64,000 nt of DNA, taken from contig CM060707.1 of the NCBI GenBank assembly GCA_030686995.1, positions 80,808,972 to 80,872,971 of the forward strand. Reading direction: 5' to 3'. Positions 1 through 12,848 of the stretch are shown in pieces; positions within the stretch are counted from its first letter, which is position 1; every line of letters begins with the position of its first letter. This DNA comes from Artemisia argyi. Its lineage: Eukaryota; Streptophyta; Magnoliopsida; Asterales; Asteraceae. A program made the translations under genes and the position numbers. The notes under the pieces were generated by a model. It was given only the letters and a program-made list of their open reading frames with translations, had not been told where the DNA came from and searched no databases.

Positions 1-514
1 ACATCGTACGCCCTTAACATCAGTCATTGTAGTACTATACTATTACCGTTCTCTTGCCCTAAGCTCATGACACTCAACGATTAACAGGCATCAAAATTAT
101 CCATAATAATGATGTAAAACAGTGCCCCTCAAGATAGGTATTTACCAGGAACCTATGAAATCAAATAAAGTGCATTTGGTGGCTTTCCTCTAGCGACCAA
201 ATGGGGATTGTCAATCCCTAATAGATCTATTCAGAATTATTTACGTTCACCCTACAAGTGATTAAGGCGCATGATCGAGGGACTTTCGGTAATAGGTACT
301 TAGGCAATAGAGATCAAATATAGCATATCGTTGAAAAATCGCTTGTAATCATGTCTATAGTAGGTATTTCCTTATGAGATATAAAAATGTGTAAACCAGT
401 AAAGTTTATATGAAATACAGTCATGTATTTAATTAATGAATACTTGTAAAAGTAAAAGCAGTAGTTAAGCATGTATCTCCCCCAGAAACGTTTATAAATC
501 ATTGTAAAACAAGT

Positions 515-538
515 AAGAGTAGGGGCTATGACTCACCT
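515..538 (-). promoter_or_regulatory. Conserved LTR block with splice-donor-like core
   Basis: On the minus strand this reads AGGTGAGTCATAGCCCC followed by TACTCTT. The same block is at 6334-6357 in the other LTR and on the plus strand at 45403-45427 and 59419-59443 in the Gyp-1 LTRs. AG|GTGAGT matches a plant 5' splice site. Its conservation across two families argues for a transcript-level role, which is inference. Confidence 0.35.
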
Positions 539-1674
539 GAGAGTTATGATAGACAGAGTATAAGTAATGTCAGAAGTGAAGATGTAATTGACTTCAAGAG
601 ATAACCTGAATGATATGGAAGTCCGAGATAAGTTTGACTTATCGAGAATCGTGATTTGAATAGTGTTCGATGACAAAAAAAATGACTTTGTGGCAGAGGT
701 GGCTTGCGTGGCAAAACGCTTAATAGTTCAAGAGCAAGTTATATACAATATAACTTGTCTTTATGTATAAGTATCGTTTATTATTTATATTTCTCGTCAT
801 GAATTTATAATATGTATCGAAAGTTGGTGAATGATAAATTATAGTAATTGTACGTTACTCCTAGTTTAGTGAATCAATGAGTTTTATTGCAGGAATGACC
901 ATTTCTTAATGCCTATTCATGTTAACCGATATTATTGTCAAGTCATATAATTTACGTTATAAATTATATATATGTATATTCAGAAATATATAGTTATTCA
1001 TAATTATTACTTCATTATCTCCTCAAATGTAGGTTTCTATATACGTCAGTATGATGTCGTCATTTTTATATTTATCGTTTTTGTTAGGTTTCGAGGTGTG
1101 AAAATATATAAAGTATATATTCATTAAATTCGTGATAATATATTAGGACTAATATATATAGCTCATTGTTTACGTTGATGTGGTTGCTTAAATAAAATAT
1201 GTACTTGATGTATTTATCTAGATGAAAGTGGTATAGTGTATACGTTTATAAAAAGTATAAAAGTTTTAGAATGAAAAGTGTCTAAATGTCAAAGTATCAA
1301 ACTTATAGGGGTTGAAGTTGTAATTATTGAGATAAGTTATGAATTCATATAAGTATTTTAAGGAAATGTCAACTAGTTTAAAGTCGAGGGGTTAAATCTG
1401 CCAAGAGGTGGAAGTTGAAAAATAAGTAAATAAAAAAATGGGCAAAACTGCCATGGACAAGGTTTGATCTCATGACCTCTCAATCAAAGCCAAACGTCCC
1501 AACCATTTGGACTAGTACACCTTTTGTGTTTGAATATCCAATGATTTGTTCATATATACTTACGAGTCGGTGTCATATTTTGTATGTACTACGTATAATA
1601 TAGAGTGTTCTTGAGTTGTGTTTATAATTCGTGGTTCTTCTGGTTTTTCATAATAATAAGCTCAAGTTTATAAG

Positions 1675-1700
1675 CTCAAATGAGTCTCGACTCATTTGAG
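1675..1700. other. Perfect 11-bp hairpin in LARD-A LTR
   Basis: CTCAAATGAGT pairs with ACTCATTTGAG around a CTCG loop. It is conserved in the other LTR at 7494-7519. Function unknown. Confidence 0.5.
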
Positions 1701-3830
1701 TTTATTCGATTCAAACTTTCAAATGTGACAAAATGTAAACCGATGTATGGTAGAGTTAAATAGTTTGTTTAACTTTTCAAACGAGCACTTGTTCCAAATC
1801 GAGCCAAAACTTTAAGCTTTTATATTTCATTTTCTTTTTCGTTGGTCATTATAAACTTTAGACGTTCCAAAATGACCCCGCATGTGAGTGTGGGTCGAAG
1901 TGCTGGAAATGCATGAGCACAAGTTTGATTCTTTGTAGTAAACGTAAACATTATAGATATTACACAAGCTTCTACAATACGTTAGGTTTGTTTAGGTTTG
2001 AGTTTATATGTGGCGTGAGTATAATGAAAGCTTGTTATATGTTTATATTAATAGTTTACTCTATACCTAGCCACGCAAGGAAATTAGCTGCCACAACTTT
2101 TAGTGAGAAAAAAAATGGTTAACGATAGAACATGCAAGCTTGTTATGGTTCGCATGAAATCATAACATGAGGATGAGAAAGTATGATAAAAAGGAAGACT
2201 TACTACACCAAAAATGGTGGGGAACGAAGCTAACGAAACGAAATGGAACATGAGACGAGCGAGAACCAAGACAACTTCAAAGCTTCCAAGCTTCAACTTT
2301 GCTTCTCCTTTCTTGCTCTTCTCACTTCAGTAGTAAAGAAGAAAACAACTTGTGTTTGCGTTTGGTTTAGTGATAGCTGAGATGTGGAAAGACGATGGTG
2401 TAAGGCTTGGTAGGGGTGAACCTCACGTTATGGACAGAGAGTTGGAAGGGGAGGGGTGTGGCTCGTTGAAGGGATCCACCACAAGCTGAGTCCATCTCCA
2501 AGTTCTTCTTTCTTTCTTCTCCTTCTTGGCTTGACAAAAACTACAAGAGAGTATGTGTGATTGTATGTTTTGTGAGGATGTCGAACTGCATGCAACCTTA
2601 TATACTTAAGATGGAGCGTGATATGTGGCAGAATGAAAGAGAAGCTAAGAGACGTGGGAGTTCTTGGATTGGGGAACAAGGGAGGCTAGTAGAAAGCTTG
2701 TGACACGTTGAGCTATTATTCCCCAAGGGTGAGTTGTGTAGTTTACTTTAGGTTTTATTTGAGGCAGTAAATAAGTGAGGGAGGTCACAAACTTGTACAC
2801 CTCCATTCTTTGCAATCTAGCCATTTGATTTGCGTATGAACATGTCCATGTTATGTGTCATATAATGTGTAAGGAAGTAACATGGTTCTCTAGGTCATAC
2901 CTAAGGTAGTATCAAGCGAGGGAGGGTGAAGGTGTGAGCTGCCATATTACATGTATCCATATGTACATGAACAAGAAAGTGATAAGTGATAGAATGGAGC
3001 AGGAAGGTGGTGTAAGATATGCACATGGATTCCTTAGGCTTCATTTGGGGAAGTAACAAGGGAGGGAGGGTGAAGGTGTGAGTTATAGGTTATATTTGAG
3101 GGAGGTTTACTTGGGTCAGGTTTGTATTACATAGATAACAGCCATGAATTACATTTCTAGTTCAAAATCTCGCGAGTCTAGACGTAAAACATTATTTTGG
3201 ACAACTTTCGTGCTTTACACTTTTCCTGGTTCGGACCAGAAGTGCCTTAAAATTGGGATTTAAATACGTTACAGAAAGTTGGTGGTTTATTCGAATTCAT
3301 ACGAAGTGTCATTGGAACAAAGTTATTATTTGTGTCAAATTGAGATGAAATGTGTGAGGTGCCTTAACTTGATCAATATTCTAGTATCATAATTATATTT
3401 GAAGGTTGATAACAATTGTCATTCATGTTTCTTAGAGGTCAAATATTATTAGCGAGTACACATGGGAATTTTTGTAGGCTCGTGATTTATTTAAATTGTA
3501 TTTGTTAATTATTGAAACGTATACTTATTAAGTATCAATGTTTTTAAGTTATGTATGGTATCTAGGTTATTAAGGTTTAGGTGTAAATGTCGTTTCAAGG
3601 TAAGGGTGAATAACGTTGTAATTGACAAAGTATATAAAAAAAATAGTTATGGGTAAAAATGGTTAATTTATATTGTAATAATGTGTTAATCGTAGGAAAA
3701 TTTTTACGGGATGTGATATTAGCTACCTGTTAAACGGAATCCCGTCCCGGGATTCTAAGATAAGGTAGATGTAAAGGTGAGTGGAAAGGGTGAACAAATA
3801 GTCATTCCTAACGATCTAATCCCTGAGCGG

Positions 3831-3934
3831 TTTTAATTTTTCTTTCGAGCTTAACGTATCTACTACTACATTAGCTTCTTCTTTTTAATTTTTCTTTCTA
3901 GCTTAACGTATCTACTACTACATTAGCGTCTTCT
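3831..3934. repeat. 52-bp tandem duplication
   Basis: Two adjacent 52-bp units (3831-3882 and 3883-3934) share GCTTAACGTATCTACTACTA and differ at only a few positions. Confidence 0.8.
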
Positions 3935-4661
3935 TTGATGATAGCAGTTCTCATAGTCATAATTGTTGAGTAGTTCTAACTACTTACATTGTCTTATGTT
4001 CAATTCCCTTTGATTAACTTGACTCAAGAAACAATTCCATTTTGAATGAAGATTTTTATTTTAACATGTTTTGAAGATAAACATGGTTCACAATAACTTG
4101 TTTTGTGAACATCAAGATCTTCGCGGGTAACCTACCCGTTAAACTAGTTGGTTGTTAACAAATTTTTAATAATAAGAGTTTTCAAGTGGAAACTTGTTGA
4201 ATGAAGAGAAAGTTGTTGAACTTCAGCTTTTGTAAAGAGAAACTTGTTAAATATAGTTTTAAGTGATAACACAGTATTTGTTTCCAAGCTTTTGTAGATG
4301 ATGAATCTGTTTGTTCCTTAGCAATTCCATATTTTGTATTTCTATTAGAGGAATTTATAGATTTTGATGGATTTTAGGTAATGTTGTGAAAGGTTCAGAG
4401 ATTACTATATCACTCATAGTGCCGGAGAAGTAAGAGAGACCATTGTAATCACATACAATGTCATGAAAAGGTTTCATAAATCGCCAGAATGTAAAAGTAA
4501 GTACATGATTGAAGAAATGTGGTGGTGCCGTAATGCCTTAGAATTAGGCATACGCAGGAGAAAATTGTGAGTCTTTGGCTGAAGTTTTAGTGTTTTATGA
4601 ACTTTAGTGATCCTTGATTTCATACGCATGCCATTTCAGATACAATTAAGCCCACTTATTT

Positions 4662-4797
4662 ATAATTCGTTATTTACATAGAGAAGCGTCCCAAGCGATG
4701 TAAATAATGAAGTATAAACTTATGGTTCGGCGGTTTACAATTTTTTTATTTCAATAAAAAGGCGTCCCAATCCATTCAAATAAAGACATTGTAAACC
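4662..4797 (-). ncRNA. Twin stem-loops with shared loop motif (candidate RNA signal)
   Basis: Stem-loop 1 has arms 4662-4679 and 4698-4715 (16 of 18 positions Watson-Crick, one more G-U) and loop 4680-4697. Stem-loop 2 has arms 4732-4755 and 4774-4797 (21 of 24) and loop 4756-4773. Both loops are 18 nt and share GCGTCCCAA, which is TTGGGACGC in the element's sense, although the stems differ in sequence. Long pairing with a conserved unpaired core suggests a protein- or RNA-binding signal. Function is inferred from structure and position only. Confidence 0.55.
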
Positions 4798-5266
4798 ATC
4801 CTACTTAAGAATTTCTGACTCAACACCCATACTAATTGACAAGGTTATCTAAAGCGCGGATTTTTCCGAGAGTACGAAAAGAGTATGTCATACGCATCTA
4901 TAAAGATGAGAGCGAGATAATTAAGGAGGATTGGTATAGTACTCAAAATAGCTGGGGAGCATATATATCAATATATTAATATACTAGAGTGTTGTTGTAG
5001 CATAAACTATCTAAAAATCACATAATCGTCTGGCGGATGGAAATATGAAGACACGACATTTGTAATAATCCCGATTAGTAACTATAAGTCATTAACATAA
5101 TCATAACATGTTAACATATATAAGAAATCATGTAAAAGTAATGTCTCTACCAGGTGTTGGAAACGCGTAGGCACGGAGGGCATAAGGTGGTATTTTGAAA
5201 AAGTGGTCCATTTTAAAAGTGTAGTTATAGTCCAATGTTCAAAACACTTGGTTCTCTATAAATGTA

Positions 5267-5281
5267 GCTCTGATGCCAATC
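5267..5281 (-). promoter_or_regulatory. Primer-binding site (tRNA-Met type), LARD-A
   Basis: The minus strand reads GATTGGCATCAGAGC immediately after the LTR end. This differs by one base from the TGGTATCAGAGC site complementary to initiator tRNA-Met that many plant retrotransposons use. It fixes the element's orientation. Confidence 0.75.
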
Positions 5282-8200
5282 TGTAACACCCCCAAAATCA
5301 TTACGTCAGCGGAAGACTTAAAATGTCAGCGGAAGACTTTTTGAGTGTTACTTCGAGGATCTTTATCACAATCATAGAAAACGACACAAAGGTGACGTTT
5401 TAAAGTTTAATTCATTCAAAATACCAAATATTCGAGACATCAAGATGTTTCATAGTTTAAACAACAAGTTTATTTGAAATGTGTCAAAACATTTATTTAA
5501 GCCCATGCCGGGTTACAAGCCCACTCCGTGCCTTCAAGTTCCTTTTTGTTTAGTTACCTGAGATAAAAACATGCTAAAAAGTGTCAACACAAAGGTTGGT
5601 GAGTTCATAGAGTTTATAGTTTAAATCGTTAATTAGAAAATGAGTGATTTCCTTATCAATTCAAAAATAGTTCGTTGGGTTGCCCTTCACTGGCCAACAC
5701 CAAATTTGTTTGACCTAATCGGGTCAACACCAGAATAGTAGTTCGTTTGCCAATTATTAATAGTTTTTCCTACTATATAGTGAGCACAATCTTGTAGTTT
5801 AATAAAACAGATTGCTACAACATCGTACGCCCTTAACATCAGTCATTGTATTGATATATTATTACCGTTCTCTTGCCCTAAGCTCATGACACTCAACGAT
5901 TAACAGGCATCAAAATTATCCATAATAATGATGTAAAACGGTGGCCCTCAAGATAGGTATTTACCAGTAACCTATGAAATCAATTAAAGTGCATTTGGTG
6001 GCTTTCCTCTAGCGACCAAATGGGGATTGTCAATCCCTAATAGATCTATTCACAATTATTTACGTTCACCCTACAAGTGATTAAGGCGCATGATCAAGGG
6101 ACTTTCGGTAATAGGTACTTAGGCAATAGAGATCAAATATAGCATATCGTTGAAAAATCGCTTGTAATCATGTCTATAGCAGGTATTTCCTTATGAGATA
6201 TAAAAATGTGTAAACCAGTAAAGTTTATATGAAATACAGTCATGTATTTAATTAATGAATACTTGTAGAAGTAAAAGCAGTAGTTAAGCATGTATCTCCC
6301 CCAGAAACGTTTATAAATCATTGTAAAACAAGTAAGAGTAGGGGCTATGACTCACCTGAGAGTTATGATAGACAGAGTATAAGTAATGTCAGAAGTGAAG
6401 ATGGAATTGACTTCAAGAGATAACCTGAATGATACGAAAGTCCGAGATAAGTTTGACTTATCGAGAATCGTGATTTGAATAGTGTTCGATGACAAAAAAA
6501 TGACTTTGTGGCAAAGGTGGCTTGCGTGGCAAAACGCTTAATAGTTCAAGAGCAAGTTATATACAATATAACTTGTCTTTATGTATAAGTATCGTTTATT
6601 ATTTATATTTCTCGTCATGAATTTATAATATGTATCGAAAGTTGGTGAATGATAAATTATAATAATTGTACGTTACTCCTAGTTAAGTGAATCAATGAGT
6701 TTTATTGTAGGAATAACCATTTCTTAATGCCTATTCATGTTAACCGATAATATCGTCAAGTCATATAATTTACGTTATAAATTATATATATGTATATTCA
6801 GAAATATATAGTTATTCATAATTATTACTTCATTATCTCCTCAAATGTAGGTTTCTATATATGTCAGTATGATGTCGTCATTTTTATATTTATCGTTTTT
6901 GTTAGGTTTCGAGGTGTGAAAATATATAAAGTATATATTCATTAAATTCGTGATAATATATTAGGACTAATATATATAGCTCATTGTTTACGTTGATGTG
7001 GTTGCTTAAATAAAATATGTACTTGATGTATTTATCTAGATGAAAGTGGTATAGTGTATACGTTTATAAAAAGTATAAAAGTTTTAGAATGAAAAGTGTC
7101 TAAATGTCAAAGTATCAAACTTATAGGGGTTGAAGTTGTAATTATTGAGATAAGTTATGAATTCATATAAGTATTTTAAGGAAATGTCAACTAGTTTAAA
7201 GTCGAGGGGTTAAATCTGCCAAGAGGTGGAAGTTGAAAAATAAGTAAATAAAAAAATGGGCAAAACTGCCATGGACAAGGTTTAATCTCATGACCTCTCA
7301 ATCAAAGCCAAACGTCCCAACCATTTGGACTAGTACTCCTTTTGTGTTTGAATATCCAATGATTTGTTCATATATACTTACGAGTCGGTGTCATATTTTG
7401 TATGTACTACGTATAATATAGTGTGTTCTTTGAGTTGTGTTTATAATTCGTGGTTCTTCTGGTTTTTCATAATAATAAGCTCAAGTTTATAAGCTCAAAT
7501 GAGTCTCGACTCATTTGAGTTTATTCGATTCAAACTTTCAAACGTGACAAAATGTAAACCGATGTAGGGTAGAGTTGAATAGTTTGTTTAACTTTTCAAA
7601 TGAGCACTTGTTCCAAATCGAGCCAAAACTTTAAGCTTTTATATTTCATTTTCTTTTTCATTGGTCATTATAAACTTTAGACGTTTCAAAATGACCCCGC
7701 ATGTGAATGTGGGTCGAAGTGCTGGAAATGCATGAGCACAAGTTTGATTCTTTGTAGTAAACGTAAACATTATAGATATTACACAAGCTTCTACAATACG
7801 TTAGGTTTGTTTAGGTTTGAGTTTATATGTGGCGTGAGTATAATGAAAGCTTGTTATATGTTTATATTAATAGTTTACTCTATACCTAGCCATGCATGGA
7901 AATTAGTTGCCCCAACTTTTAGTGAGAAAAAAAATGGTTAATGATAGAACATGCAAGCTTGTTATGGTTCGCATGAAATCATAACATTAGGATGAGAAAG
8001 TATGATAAAAAGGAAGACTTACTACACCAAAAATGGTGGGGAACGAAGCTAACGAAACGAAATGGAACATGAGACGAGCGAGAACCAAGACAACTTCAAA
8101 GCATCCAAGCTTCAACTTTGCTTCTCCTTTCTTGCTCTTCTCACTTCAGTAGTAAAGAGGAAAATAACTTGTGTTTGCGTTTGGTTTAGTGATAGCTGAG

Positions 8201-9542
8201 ATGTGGAAAGACGATGGTGTAAGGCTTGGTAGGGGTGAACCTCACGTTATGGACAGAGAGTTGGAAGGGGAGGGGTGTGGCTCGTTGAAGGGATCCACCA
8301 CAAGCTGAGTCCATCTCCAAGTTCTTCTTTCTTTCTTCTCCTTCTTGGCTTGACAGAAACTACAAGAGAGTATGTATGATTGTATGTTTTGTCAGGATGT
8401 CGAACTGCATGCAACCTTATATACTTAAGATGGAGCGTGATAAGTGGCAGAATGAAAGAGAAGCTAACAGACGTGGGAGTTCTTGGATTGGGGAACAAGG
8501 GAGGCTAGTAGAAAGCTTGTGACACGTTGAGCTATTATTCCCCAAGGGTGAGTTGTGTAGTTTACTTTAGGTTTTATTTGAGGCAGTAAATAAGTGAGGG
8601 AGGTCACAAACTTGTACACCTCCATTCTTTGCAATCTGGCCATTTGATTTGCGTATGAACATGTCCATGTTATGTGTCATATAATGTGTAAGGAAGTAAC
8701 ATGGTTCTCTAGGTCATACCTAAGGTAGTATCAAGCGAGGGAGGGTAAAGGTGTGAGCTGCCATATTACATGTATCCATATATACATGAACAAGAAAATG
8801 ATAAGTGATAGAATGGAGCTGGAAGGTGGTGTAAGATATGCACATTGATTCCTTAGGCTTCATTTGGGGAAGTAACAAGGGAGGGAGGGTAAAGGTGTGA
8901 GTTATAGGTTATATTTGAGGGAGGTTTACTTGGGTCAGGTTTGTATTCCATAGATAACAGCCATGAATTACATTTTTGGTTCAAAATCTCGCGAGTCTAG
9001 ATGTAAAACATTATTTCGGACAACTTTCGTGCTTTACACTTTTCCTGGTTCGGACCAGAGGGGCCTTAAAATTGGGATTTAAATACGTTACAGAAAGTTG
9101 GTGGTTTATTCGAATTCATACGAAGTGTCATTGGAACAAAGTTATTATTTGTGTCAAATTGAGATGAAATGTGTGAGGTGCCTTAACTTGATCAATATTA
9201 TAGTATCATAATTATATTTGAAGGTTGATAACAATTGTCATTCATGTTTCTTAGAGGTCAAATATTATTAGCGAGTACACATGGGAATTTTTGTAGGCTC
9301 GGGATTTATTTAAATTGTATTTGTTAATTATTGAAACGTATACTTATTAAGTATCAATGGTTTTAAGTTATGTATGGTATCTAGGTTATTAAGGTTTAGG
9401 CGTAAATGTCATTTCAAGGTAAGGGTGAATAACGTTGTAATTGACAAAGTATATATATAAAAAAAAATTGTTATGGGTAAAAATGGTTAATTTATATTGT
9501 AATAATGTGTTAATCGTAGGAAAATTTTTACGGGATGTTATA
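5282..9542 (-). repeat. LARD-A 5' LTR
   Basis: It runs from TGTAACACCCCC next to the primer site to GGGATGTTATA at 9532-9542. It is about 4.26 kb, far longer than its internal region, which is typical of LARD-class elements. It contains no recognisable coding domain. Confidence 0.8.
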
Positions 9543-12500
9543 AAAGCGCTCCTCTATTCTCAATAAAAAATTTTGGTACACAATCTCCTTCATTGTTTGA
9601 GTTCTAAAACTTCTGGGTGGCATGAGTTTAGTGCTACCATAGCATCTGCTATGGTATGTCTAAGCAAAGGACATCCATTTAATTTTTCAAATATGATTTT
9701 GGAGGGGATTGCAAAAAGCATCAAAGAGTCTGGTTCTTATTTACTCTATCCAAGATTTATACAACTCTTTGTAGAAAAACAAATTTCCAAAGTAAGATCA
9801 CATCATGCCACTTATGATTTTCCTAAGATGGTTCCAAAAATGTTTAATTTCTTGATTAAAAATGGAAAAGGTTTTCAGGCACTCATAAAGCCCTTACACC
9901 TTATATAGTGCAAATTGTGCAAAACATTCAGGGTGAAGAATCAGGAACTCCCACTGATTCCCATCACACACCCAATTTTACTGTATCTGTCACTCAACCC
10001 AAAATACTCTACACCCATAGGAAAGCCACAAAGAACACTAAGCTACCTCAGGCTAGTGTTAGTATCTTAGTACTAGATAAGGCTGTCCTAGATGATCAAG
10101 GGGACATGTTGGTGAAGGCTGTCACTACAGCTTCTAGCTTAGCAGCAGAGCAGGACAGTGATAACATAACTAAGACCCAAACCAAGACATCTAGAGAAGA
10201 GGGTTCTGATGAATCCAATTCCAATGATGGTAACCCTAGCCAAAAGGCAAACACAGGGGGCTCAGATGATCAAACTAGGTTTGATACTGGGTTTACGTCC
10301 CAAGATTCACCTCTCGGACCAGGTAGTACAGTTTGAAGTGATGAGGACAGATAAGTGACAAATGAATTGATGGATGATACTATACATTATGACAATGTCA
10401 ATGATTTACCTCTCGGACCAGGTCACACAGGTCGAAGTGATGAGACTAGTATGAAACTCATTAAGAAATTGACGGTTACTTGTACAAATTTGGAGATTAA
10501 ATGTGATATTTTGGAGGAGAAGGTTCTTGGTCTTTCTACTATTGCTGATGCTCAAGCCAGAAAGATAAAAACATTGCAAAAGAAGATCAAGAACATAAGA
10601 AAATCAAGATCTTCAACCTCCTTCAGAAGATTAAAGAAAGTGGGCACTTCACAGGTTGTTAGTTCACCTGAACACTCTATTCCTTTAGAAGAGGATGCTT
10701 CCAAACAGGGGAGGAATGATGAGCAGGAAGATGTAATGGGTTCAGGGGAGGCAAATTTGATGAAGGTTGACAGTGCTCAAGATGTGGATATTGGAATGGT
10801 TTCAAGGGAGGTTCCAATAATTGATGATATGGAGGTGGAAAGTCCTCAAGATATGGATGGATTTGTGATTGCTGATAAGCAAGGTAATGAGGTTGTAATG
10901 GAAGAAGTGGTTGCTACTCAAGAAAAAGTGGTGGAGAAACTCAAGACTTTGGGGCCTGAGCAATTAGTAAAGGCAACATGGTTGATGGGTGAAGCTTTGA
11001 TGACATTGGGTGATTCTGTGGCTAAAGAAGTGAATGTTGTTGCTGTTACTAACAAGACAGATGACTCTGCTGCTGCACATAACTCTACTGCTAAGGATTT
11101 TGCTGATCCTGCTGCTCGTGAGAAAGTAAATTCTGCTGATGCACAAGATTCTACTGCTAGATCTAGTGACAAAGCTGCTACTGAGGCAATGGTATTGTTA
11201 AGTAAGAAGACAACAGAGGCTCTATCTAAATCATCTTCACAACAAACATCATAACAAATTCAACCACTGCCACAACAACCAACATCTACAATCACATCAT
11301 CTGTACCAAGAATACCTCAGAAAGGAGTAGTAATCAGAGAACCTGCTGCTCAACAAAAGAAGATTGTTTCATCATCTTCTACTAATAAAGGAAAGGGCAA
11401 GCTGTTTGAAGATCCAAAGCTGATGTATAAGGGGATTCATTACTCTCAGATAGCTTTTCATTTGTGGCCTAAAGAACTGCAAATTGAACATGATTCAGCT
11501 GTTGCAATTAAAGAACAAGAGTTGATTGATATGGAAGAGCAACAGTTGATTCAAGAAGAAAAGGAAAAGGTTGAAAAAGAAAATGAAGATTTGAACAGGT
11601 ATGAGGAGTGGATTGACGAAAAGATAAGAATAAATGCTGACATAGAACTCTCCAAGTTAGTTAAACTTGAAGAACAAGAAGTTCCAACCTTTGATGTTCA
11701 AACTTGGATAAGAGAGTTCACAGTAAAGAAAAGAAAAGAGGATGCTGCTGCTAGAAGAAAGAAGAAAATTCTTAGGGGTCCAACTCCACTTCAACAAAGA
11801 AAAGAGCAAGAAAGATACCTAAAGAATATGAAGGGATGGAAATTGGTACAGTTGAAACCTAAGTCTGATCAAGAGGTTTTTAATTTGTATCAACAAGCTA
11901 GAAAAGAAATGGATACCTTCTATCCTATGGGTTGTGTAGAAGATCTAGAACATTTTGCTCAAATGAACAAGAAGTTGGTACCTGACAAAGTAGTTGAGGC
12001 AGAGCATGTACAAGAGACAGAAGCTGAAATTCCTCCTAGTCAAAAGATTAAAAGAAAAAGTGTTGGTCACAAGACTTTTACTAGGAAGAAGCAAAAGATC
12101 TCTGAAGAAAGCAGTAGTGAGGTGAATAAAGCAGAAGAGGTTGTAAAAGAACAAGAGACAACTCTGGCTGTGTTAGAAGAATCAGAAAAACCTTTAGCTG
12201 AAAAACATCCTATTATCTCATATACTTTCAAGATAAGAGGTGGAAGTGAAGGATATTGGGAATTCATGAGATCAAATCATGAAGTTCAAGGCTTTAAGGA
12301 AATTTCACAGATTTTTTATAAGATGGATAGAGATGATGTTATTGCCATATGGGGATTATACAAAGAGAAATATGATGGAAAGAAGATGGATATTGTTCTT
12401 AATATTAATCTAACATTTGAAAATGTAATGTATCGCTTCTTGAAGAATATGTTTGATCCTCAGCCTGGTAATAAAGAATGGAATGAAATTGGATGCAGCA

Positions 12501-12733
12501 AGGTACATAAATGGGTTTTGTATCAATCTTGTGGAGTTCATGAATTAAGGACTGGTGCAGTTACTTTGTTTTTGTTGGTAGAGAAAGACTATCCTAGTCT
12601 GAATAAGTGTCCTGAGATACTTAGGCAGATGGTGAGACCTGGATTTCTCAAGTGTCAACAACAGCATATGTCTGACAATCAAGCTTCCACATTGGTACAG
12701 AAATATGAAAAGATCTTGGATCCAACTGTTTGA
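9543..12733 (+). pseudogene. Cop-3 post-pol ORF (third Copia protein), decayed
   Basis: This is the 3' part of the extra ORF that some Asteraceae Copia elements carry between RNase H and the 3' LTR; similar predicted proteins in Tanacetum drafts have been auto-labelled as longin-like, from memory. Frame 9543-9907 has a conserved N-terminal stretch (WHEFSATIASAMVCLS, FNFSNMI). A one-base deletion near 9900 shifts to the frame of 9908-12733, which is open except for stops at 10334, 10352 and 11252. Another stop at 9564 replaces an expected Trp. In order: a Ser/Thr/Asp-rich linker, coiled-coil-like segments (about 10460-10600 and 11500-11640), a Lys/Arg-rich region with YLKNMKGWKLVQLK, and a C-terminal domain (about 12230-12620) ending in WVLYQSCGVHEL and LFLLVEKDYPSL. 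The N-terminus is cut off by LARD-A. The biochemical role is unknown. Confidence 0.7.
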
Positions 12734-12835
12734 AGAAGCTTTCAAAGAAATTAGAAGATATAAGTGTTTGAAAGCATCCTCCTGGTGTTTAATTGAGCTT
12801 TGAAGAAACTTAATGATTTAGAAATAAATATTAAG

Positions 12836-12848
12836 TTTAGGGGAGGAT
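12836..12848 (+). promoter_or_regulatory. Polypurine tract, Cop-3
   Basis: TTAGGGGAGGAT directly precedes an LTR start (TGTTGGG). The same tract is found on the minus strand at 23671 and 61729, next to the other Copia LTRs. Confidence 0.75.

Larger units (their letters stand above)
1..3718 (-). repeat. LARD-A 3' LTR (partial)
   Basis: Direct repeat of 5820-9536, identical apart from scattered substitutions and small indels. Its inner end reads GGGATGTGATA where the other copy has GGGATGTTATA; both look like decayed versions of a terminus pairing with the TGTAACA end. Short ORFs at 314-502, 1913-2122 and 2428-2679 recur in the other copy, but they match no family and I do not call them genes. 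Confidence 0.8.
3719..5281 (-). other. LARD-A internal region, non-coding
   Basis: This 1.56-kb stretch between the two LTRs has no long ORF on either strand and no retroelement protein motif. It holds a 52-bp tandem duplication (3831-3934), a pair of long stem-loops (4662-4797) and the primer-binding site (5267-5281). Read in the element's sense (minus strand), the stem-loops lie roughly 480-620 nt downstream of the 5' LTR, where retroelement RNAs commonly carry packaging and dimerisation signals. Confidence 0.65.
1..9542 (-). mobile_element. LARD-A: non-coding LTR retrotransposon with very long LTRs
   Basis: Positions 1-3718 and 5820-9536 match with a constant offset of about 5819, and the right copy extends back to 5282. 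A minus-strand primer-binding site abuts 5282, which fixes these as LTRs of one minus-strand element rather than a plain tandem duplication. The right (5') LTR is 5282-9542, about 4.26 kb. The left (3') LTR is 1-3718 and lacks about 537 bp outside the window. The internal region is only 3719-5281. No gag, protease, reverse transcriptase or integrase motif is visible, so it must rely on another element's proteins. Blocks shared with the Gyp-1 LTR (for example 515-538) and the same tRNA-Met-type primer site suggest it is a defective relative of a Ty3-type element. It inserted into the Cop-3 ORF at 9542/9543. Confidence 0.8.

Noticed and set aside
314..9167. Duplicated short ORFs (314-502, 1913-2122, 2428-2679 and their copies, 8976-9167)
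   Set aside because: They are repeated only because the LTR is repeated; no start context, no motif, compositionally like non-coding DNA.
1..9542. Tandem segmental duplication of a 5.8-kb unit
   Set aside because: The primer-binding site at 5267-5281 abutting TGTAACACC, and the match ending exactly at LTR-like termini, fit LTRs of one element better.
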